Made by a program: the position numbers and the translations under genes | Shown here: positions 8,188-12,235 of the stretch, one piece after another | Layout of the letters: each line of letters begins with the position of its first letter | Position numbering within the stretch: the stretch's first letter is position 1 | From: Carex sylvatica | Taxonomy: Eukaryota > Streptophyta > Magnoliopsida > Poales > Cyperaceae | Assembly (NCBI GenBank): GCA_964058845.1 | Contig: CAXKVR010000909.1 | Location: 1-12,235, forward strand | Direction of reading: 5' to 3' | Length of the DNA: 12,235 nucleotides | Notes under the pieces: model-generated | What the model saw: only the letters and a program-made list of their open reading frames with translations | Told to the model about the DNA's origin: nothing | Databases searched by the model: none

Positions 8188-10308
8188 ATGAGCAGCCAAA
8201 GGATTCTGACAGTAAAGGATATCAGTTCTCCAGAAAGAAGAAGCCACTCATGCCAAACCTCGGCACCACCTTCCTTTCACAACCTATTCAAATCACAGCA
8301 CAAGACCAGCTTGTCTGACAACAAGAGTCTATCTTCGACCAGTGAATCTTCTTCCGATAAAACCAAACTCTTCAGCTTCAAAACTCTCCCAGAAAGCCCG
8401 ATTTCTCACATGTCTCATCCCAATTTCTCTGACCCAATATTCTCTCGTTCTTCCACTTTCTGTACCAGTCTGTATTCCTCTTCTTCCACAAGCCCAGAAC
8501 CATGCAAACATATGAGCAGTTTGCCGTTTTTACCCCATCCATCTCCATTGCCTAAACCTGAGCAGCGGCAACAACAATCTTCAATCTTCAATGGAGATGG
8601 TACAAGTAGTGAAATGGTGGCTGGGATTGGTGAAGATGAGCAATCTGATGATGAGGTGAAAGATTTTCTGAATTTAAGTGGAGGCGATGCCTCAGATGCC
8701 AGTTTCCATGGTGGTACTTGTGCCAAGAATAGCTTGGTGCTGAGTGAACAAATAGAGTTTCAGATCTTGTCCGAGCAACTTGGAATTTCTATTACTGACA
8801 ATGAGGAGAGTCCTCGCTTGGATGTAAGTTTTTGCATCTTAGTATTAGTTTCTTCATTTTTGCTGATTTGATTTGTGTTCATTGATAATATTCACATTGT
8901 AATACATAGGATATTTATGAGGTGCCACAACAAGCAGCCTCTCTAGAAGTCTCACCAGGTTGCCACCAGCCAGAATCAGGAGCGGTTGAGGAGCCAAAAG
9001 AGTCAGTTGTGAAAGTCCAATTAAGCACAGCCCGATCTGCTTCGTCATCATCTGGGTCTGCAAATTGTGCTAATAATAAAACTAGGCTGAGGTGGACTCT
9101 TGAACTACACGAGCGTTTTGTTGAGGCTGTTACCAAGCTCGATGGGCCTGAGAGTATGAATTCTCGTGTTTCATCTTCTTGGTATTTGTGAGTGCTTGGA
9201 AGGTTAAAACTAAATATTTTGTATTTGACTTATTGTTGGTATAAAATTGAAAATGCAGAGGCAACACCAAAGGGAGTGCTGAAGCTCATGAATGTGGAGG
9301 GTTTAACAATCTATCATGTCAAGAGTCATTTGCAGGTTATAATCGTCATTTTTTTTTCCAGATTTCATGGAAGAAGGAAAAATTATTTTGTGCGGGTTCA
9401 CTAATACTATGTAAAATCACTTGCAGAAGTATCGGCTGGCAAAGCACTTTCCTGAGACAAAAGAAGGTATGTATTGTCCTCTATTATGGTATTACAGATC
9501 TAAACCTGGTATAAACTGCGAGTAGGCTCTACATCACTGACCTTATGTGAAATTAGTTGAACCTAGAATAAAAAAGTTTCATGGATTTCATACTTTTTGT
9601 GCTTCTATCTAAATATCTAATACAATGCAATTCTTATTTATAAAGACAAAAAGGTATCCTCTTCTTCGTCCACTTCAGAAGATAAGAAGCCTCTGCCAGT
9701 AACTGATGCAAATGATACTGGCAAGAAAAGGTATTCCTCTCTATCTTGTTTGGCATCAAACTTCCTAAGCAATTTTGCATTTGAGTTCAGTACTAATTTC
9801 TGCATCTCTTTATATTCTTAGGAACCTGCAAGTGACCGAGGCTCTTCGCATGCAAATTGAGGTTCAAAAACAGTTACATGAACAACTAGAGGTCTGGTCT
9901 GTTCGAAAGTTTTCATTAATTTTTACATTCTGGTTTAAATATATATGACTTCTTTAAGTCGACTGCTAACAGAGCTGAAGTGGTTTACTAATCACAAAAC
10001 AGATACAGAGGCAGCTGCAGCTGCGCATAGAGGAGCATGCAAGATACTTGCAGAAAATTCTAGAAGAGCAGCAAAAGACGAGCAATTCCTTAGCCTCCTC
10101 CATCAAAATTCCCTCTGCTACTACAGAGCTCCAATCCCAATCCCCCTCTCAATCTCAATTCCCATTGCCTGACAACAATGAAGCCACTCAGGGAACCAAA
10201 AAGCATAACATTGCTGACTCTGGCGGTGATTGCGACCGGCCAAAGGAAGATAACAAAAGGCCTAGGCTTGAAGCTGATGAGCTAAACCAGCAGGAAAAGA
10301 ACTCGTAA
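8188..10308 (+). CDS. PHL6: PHL6-like MYB-CC (GARP/PHR1-like) transcription factor, 7 coding exons, 485 aa
   Basis: Predicted nuclear DNA-binding regulator. Coding exons by GT-AG splicing are 8188-8823, 8910-9153, 9259-9335, 9427-9466, 9646-9730, 9822-9891 and 10003-10308. They total 1,458 bp and every phase joins cleanly. Domain order: a Ser-rich N-terminus with conserved-looking islands ([10 protein letters not shown] 91-100, LPFLPHP 112-118, acidic 148-159, [17 protein letters not shown] 159-175, [20 protein letters not shown] 185-204). The MYB/GARP domain follows at about 271-325, with [36 protein letters not shown] and SHLQKY (316-321). A coiled coil at about 362-412 has LHEQLE (379-384) and [20 protein letters not shown] at 469-472 may be a nuclear signal. 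The start is the first ATG (MSSQRIL), 31 bases after a good acceptor. Known of the family: MYB-CC proteins dimerise through the coiled coil, and several act in phosphate-starvation responses by binding P1BS sites. The PHL6 assignment rests on recalled similarity of the N-terminal islands, and another PHL paralogue is possible. No truncation or frameshift is seen. Confidence 0.92.
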
Positions 10309-10585
10309 TTTCTTCAAGCTTTATACATTTGTGCCGCATGAGGATAATGCTTCTACGTCAGTGTACTGTTGAAACTTGAAATTTTCCTTTTTATTTACTC
10401 ATGTCATCATGTGTTTTGCGTTTTTCACTAGGGTAGGTGATAATATTAGTAGCTGCTGTATATATTAGTTAATCAGTCAGTCGTGATAAGGGAACAACTA
10501 CAAGCCAATTATGGGTTGCCTTGGATTTATTTGCTAGCCTAATCAATCTGGCTGAGTTCAAGTCTCTCCTTTCTACCATATATGT
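10309..10585 (+). other. PHL6: 3' UTR and immediate downstream flank of the PHL6-like gene
   Basis: The TAA stop at 10306-10308 is followed by T-rich, UG-rich sequence suited to plant 3' ends (for example TGTATATATTAG near 10459). No exact AATAAA was found, which is common in plants, so the cleavage site cannot be placed. No further gene is seen. Confidence 0.5.
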
Positions 10586-10697
10586 GTGACATCCGACTCA
10601 AATGATAATTTCTTTATTGTATCTATGGGTAATATACTGGCGTGACATCCGACTCAAATGATAATTTCTTTAATGTATCTATGGATAATATACTGGC
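10586..10697. repeat. 56-bp tandem duplication
   Basis: Two adjacent copies, 10586-10641 and 10642-10697, begin GTGACATCCGACTC and end ATACTGGC. They differ at two internal positions (TTTATTGT against TTTAATGT, and ATGGGTAAT against ATGGATAAT), ignoring the last base. High identity suggests a recent duplication just beyond, or within, the 3' end of the PHL6-like gene. Confidence 0.95.
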
Positions 10698-11262
10698 AAT
10701 GGAAGGTTAACTGAAGCATAAAGGCAAAGAGAATGACAGTGTAAAAGAAAGTAGCAGTCTCAAATATTTTAAAATTGAGGTCCATTGCCATCCCCATCGT
10801 CCGTCCTACTCCTATCAGCACACACGTTGTATCTGCATGCAATATTTTTCTAATTTAGCACATTAAAATAGAAGCGCTTCTGTCTGAAATGACTAATCAG
10901 CTACTTCGTTTCAGTATCCATAAAAAAACAGAGCCATTATTGAGAAGCCAGTAATGCATGATCATTGTTACTTTTCCACTCATTGGTTATGTATTTGTTT
11001 TCTTTATATAAATGTGGAATCCCACCGATTTCATTGAAATCATAGTGTTAATGAAATAGTAGCAAGTCCGAAACCTACTCATGTCACAAAAGGTACCTAC
11101 AAATTACTTGTCCAATGATTACAGCAACAGAAGCATTAACTAACTGACTGACTAACATAAAGCAGCCGAAAGCCCGAAACTAAATGAAAATATCAGATGC
11201 AACTAGAGAGTCTGAATAACCTAGAAACATTATACTAGAGATGAGAAACACTTGAGTGAGAG
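10698..11262. other. Intergenic DNA, no gene recognised
   Basis: No coding frame or RNA gene is supported. A TATA-like TTATATAAAT lies at about 11004-11013, but nothing transcribed can be shown after it. A small run of TAACTAACTGACTGACTAAC occurs near 11138-11157. Confidence 0.45.
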
Positions 11263-11485
11263 AATTTGATCCGAGTTTGTGATGAAGTTTTCTCTGCTTT
11301 TAGGCTGGAGAAGGCCCATAGGCCTTTTTTCTTGTATGGAGCATGGGCCCTTTTTTTCTAGAGTAATTGACAGCTGAATAAAAATAATTAAATAAATTTA
11401 AAGTAACTTAATTTTATTAACGGATCGAGTCATCTAGTAAATTTGATCCGAGTTTGTGATGAAGTTTTGTCATCTAGTAAATTTG
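11263..11485. repeat. Composite duplication: 29-bp dispersed repeat within a 40-bp tandem repeat
   Basis: A 29-bp block starting AATTTGATCCGAG and ending GAAGTTTT occurs identically at 11263-11291 and 11440-11468. The second copy sits inside a 40-bp step: GTCATCTAGTAAATTTG occurs at 11429-11445 and again at 11469-11485. The six bases AATTTG are shared at the junction. This looks like filler DNA copied from 177 bp upstream during break repair, followed by a return to the original site. Confidence 0.9.
11311..11358. other. Two GGCC-containing palindromes, each followed by a T-run
   Basis: AAGGCC-CATA-GGCCTT (11311-11326) runs into T6, and about 20 bases later GGGCCC (11345-11350) runs into T7. 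Both carry GGCCCAT/ATGGGCC, which resembles plant site II (TCP-type) promoter motifs. In a plant nucleus the hairpin-plus-T form does not imply a bacterial terminator. Function is unknown. Confidence 0.35.
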
Positions 11486-12235
11486 CACGTGAAATATATG
11501 CCCTATTGGGTCCTTAGATGACTATATGGATCAATAAAAAGAGGCCGTCAAGGCTACTCTATCCCAAATCAGGTTGAAAGCCCGTGATTGGAAAAAGAAG
11601 TGGGCATAAAATTGATTTATAATGGACAGCATTGAAACTGAATCTGTATTGTGCCCAGCTCTAATCCATTTTGCGCGGACAAACATATTTTCTTTTGAAC
11701 TTACCTTACTTCCTGAGGAAGCTTTGGTTCTTTTATATTTTGCATGGCAATTTTACTTGCTTTGATATTGTATTTATCCTATGTGGTGCTCTACTTTTTG
11801 CTTATTTATTTTGACAAATGCTTTGCACCTTTCTCAAGTTCTGTGGAACCAAATTGGCAATTTGATAAATGCAATCGACAAACAGGTAAAAAATAACAAA
11901 ATAAAATCGTAGCTGTGTTTTCTAATTTAGATATAAGTATTGCAACAACAATCCAATGCACGACAGCACGAGTCTTAATCCAAAATTTCAATACTGCTGA
12001 CATGTACATAGCAAAAAAGATTGATAATTTGGTTCCTAATTCTTATAAGAAACTTGATTCTTTCATATCATTTGTATGAATATACAAGCAGTAGAATTGT
12101 GAAAGTATCCTCGATCTGTTTTGTGTTACATGCGGAATATGATTGTCATTGTCATGCAACAATATATTACGCTGTATATTCATCAGAATTGCCATTCTCT
12201 GCTCCTGTGTTGCACATATCATAAACCTGTTCATT
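11486..12235. other. Right-hand intergenic flank, no supported gene
   Basis: The sequence is AT-rich with short open stretches on both strands. One segment (about 11805-11884) is open, ends AAACAG|GTAAAA like an exon with a donor, and encodes an unrecognised peptide including VEPNWQFDKC. No homologous domain, acceptor-defined start or continuation can be supported. It may be the edge of another gene or chance. Confidence 0.4.

Noticed and set aside
8329..8726. Minus-strand open frames opposite the first coding exon
   Set aside because: They are antisense shadows of the Ser-rich exon and have no independent support.
9192..9404. 70-residue frame overlapping the MYB exon
   Set aside because: It reads intron sequence, then exon 3, then intron again. 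Only 9259-9335 is coding.
11311..11330. Rho-independent terminator (hairpin followed by T-run)
   Set aside because: The window is plant nuclear DNA, where this structure is not a known terminator for RNA polymerase II genes.
11806..12235. Short open frames on both strands at the right end
   Set aside because: They have no recognised domain, no consistent exon structure and mostly non-ATG starts. Evidence is too weak for a gene.

Overview
This is plant nuclear DNA, most likely from a eudicot. The evidence is one multi-exon gene with short GT-AG introns, AT-rich intergenic sequence, and plant-type non-autonomous transposons. The encoded protein is a MYB-CC (GARP/PHR1-like) transcription factor, a family specific to plants and green algae. 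I cannot name the species.

Layout: 1-255 is a perfect (AATCG) pentamer array that runs off the left edge. About 330-590 is a GC- and purine-rich low-complexity island. From there to about 4,450 I see no gene, only AT-rich DNA holding a probable decayed tRNA-derived SINE (about 2878-3029) and a fold-back MITE-like palindrome (4060-4265). Positions 4459-6465 are a 2,007-bp element with inverted repeats of about 250 bp and 9-bp flanking duplications (8/9 match), which looks like a non-autonomous Mutator-like element (MULE). A 630-bp non-autonomous hAT element (5389-6018) lies inside it, flanked by a perfect 8-bp target-site duplication. The nested pair ends about 0.7 kb upstream of the probable leader of the gene.

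The only confident gene is on the plus strand. It has a likely untranslated GA-rich first exon (about 7200-7369), a leader intron, and seven coding exons joined from 8188 to 10308. They encode 485 residues with a MYB/GARP DNA-binding domain, the SHLQKY signature, a coiled coil containing LHEQLE, and a basic KRPR motif near the C-terminus. It resembles PHL6 (PHR1-LIKE 6). All splice phases join without a break, so the gene looks intact.

Downstream (10309-12235) I see the 3' UTR, a 56-bp tandem duplication, and a 40-bp duplication built partly from sequence 177 bp upstream, like a template-switch repair scar. No second gene can be supported. I found no wholly new biological system. The most informative structures are the nested transposons, the templated duplication and the pentamer array.
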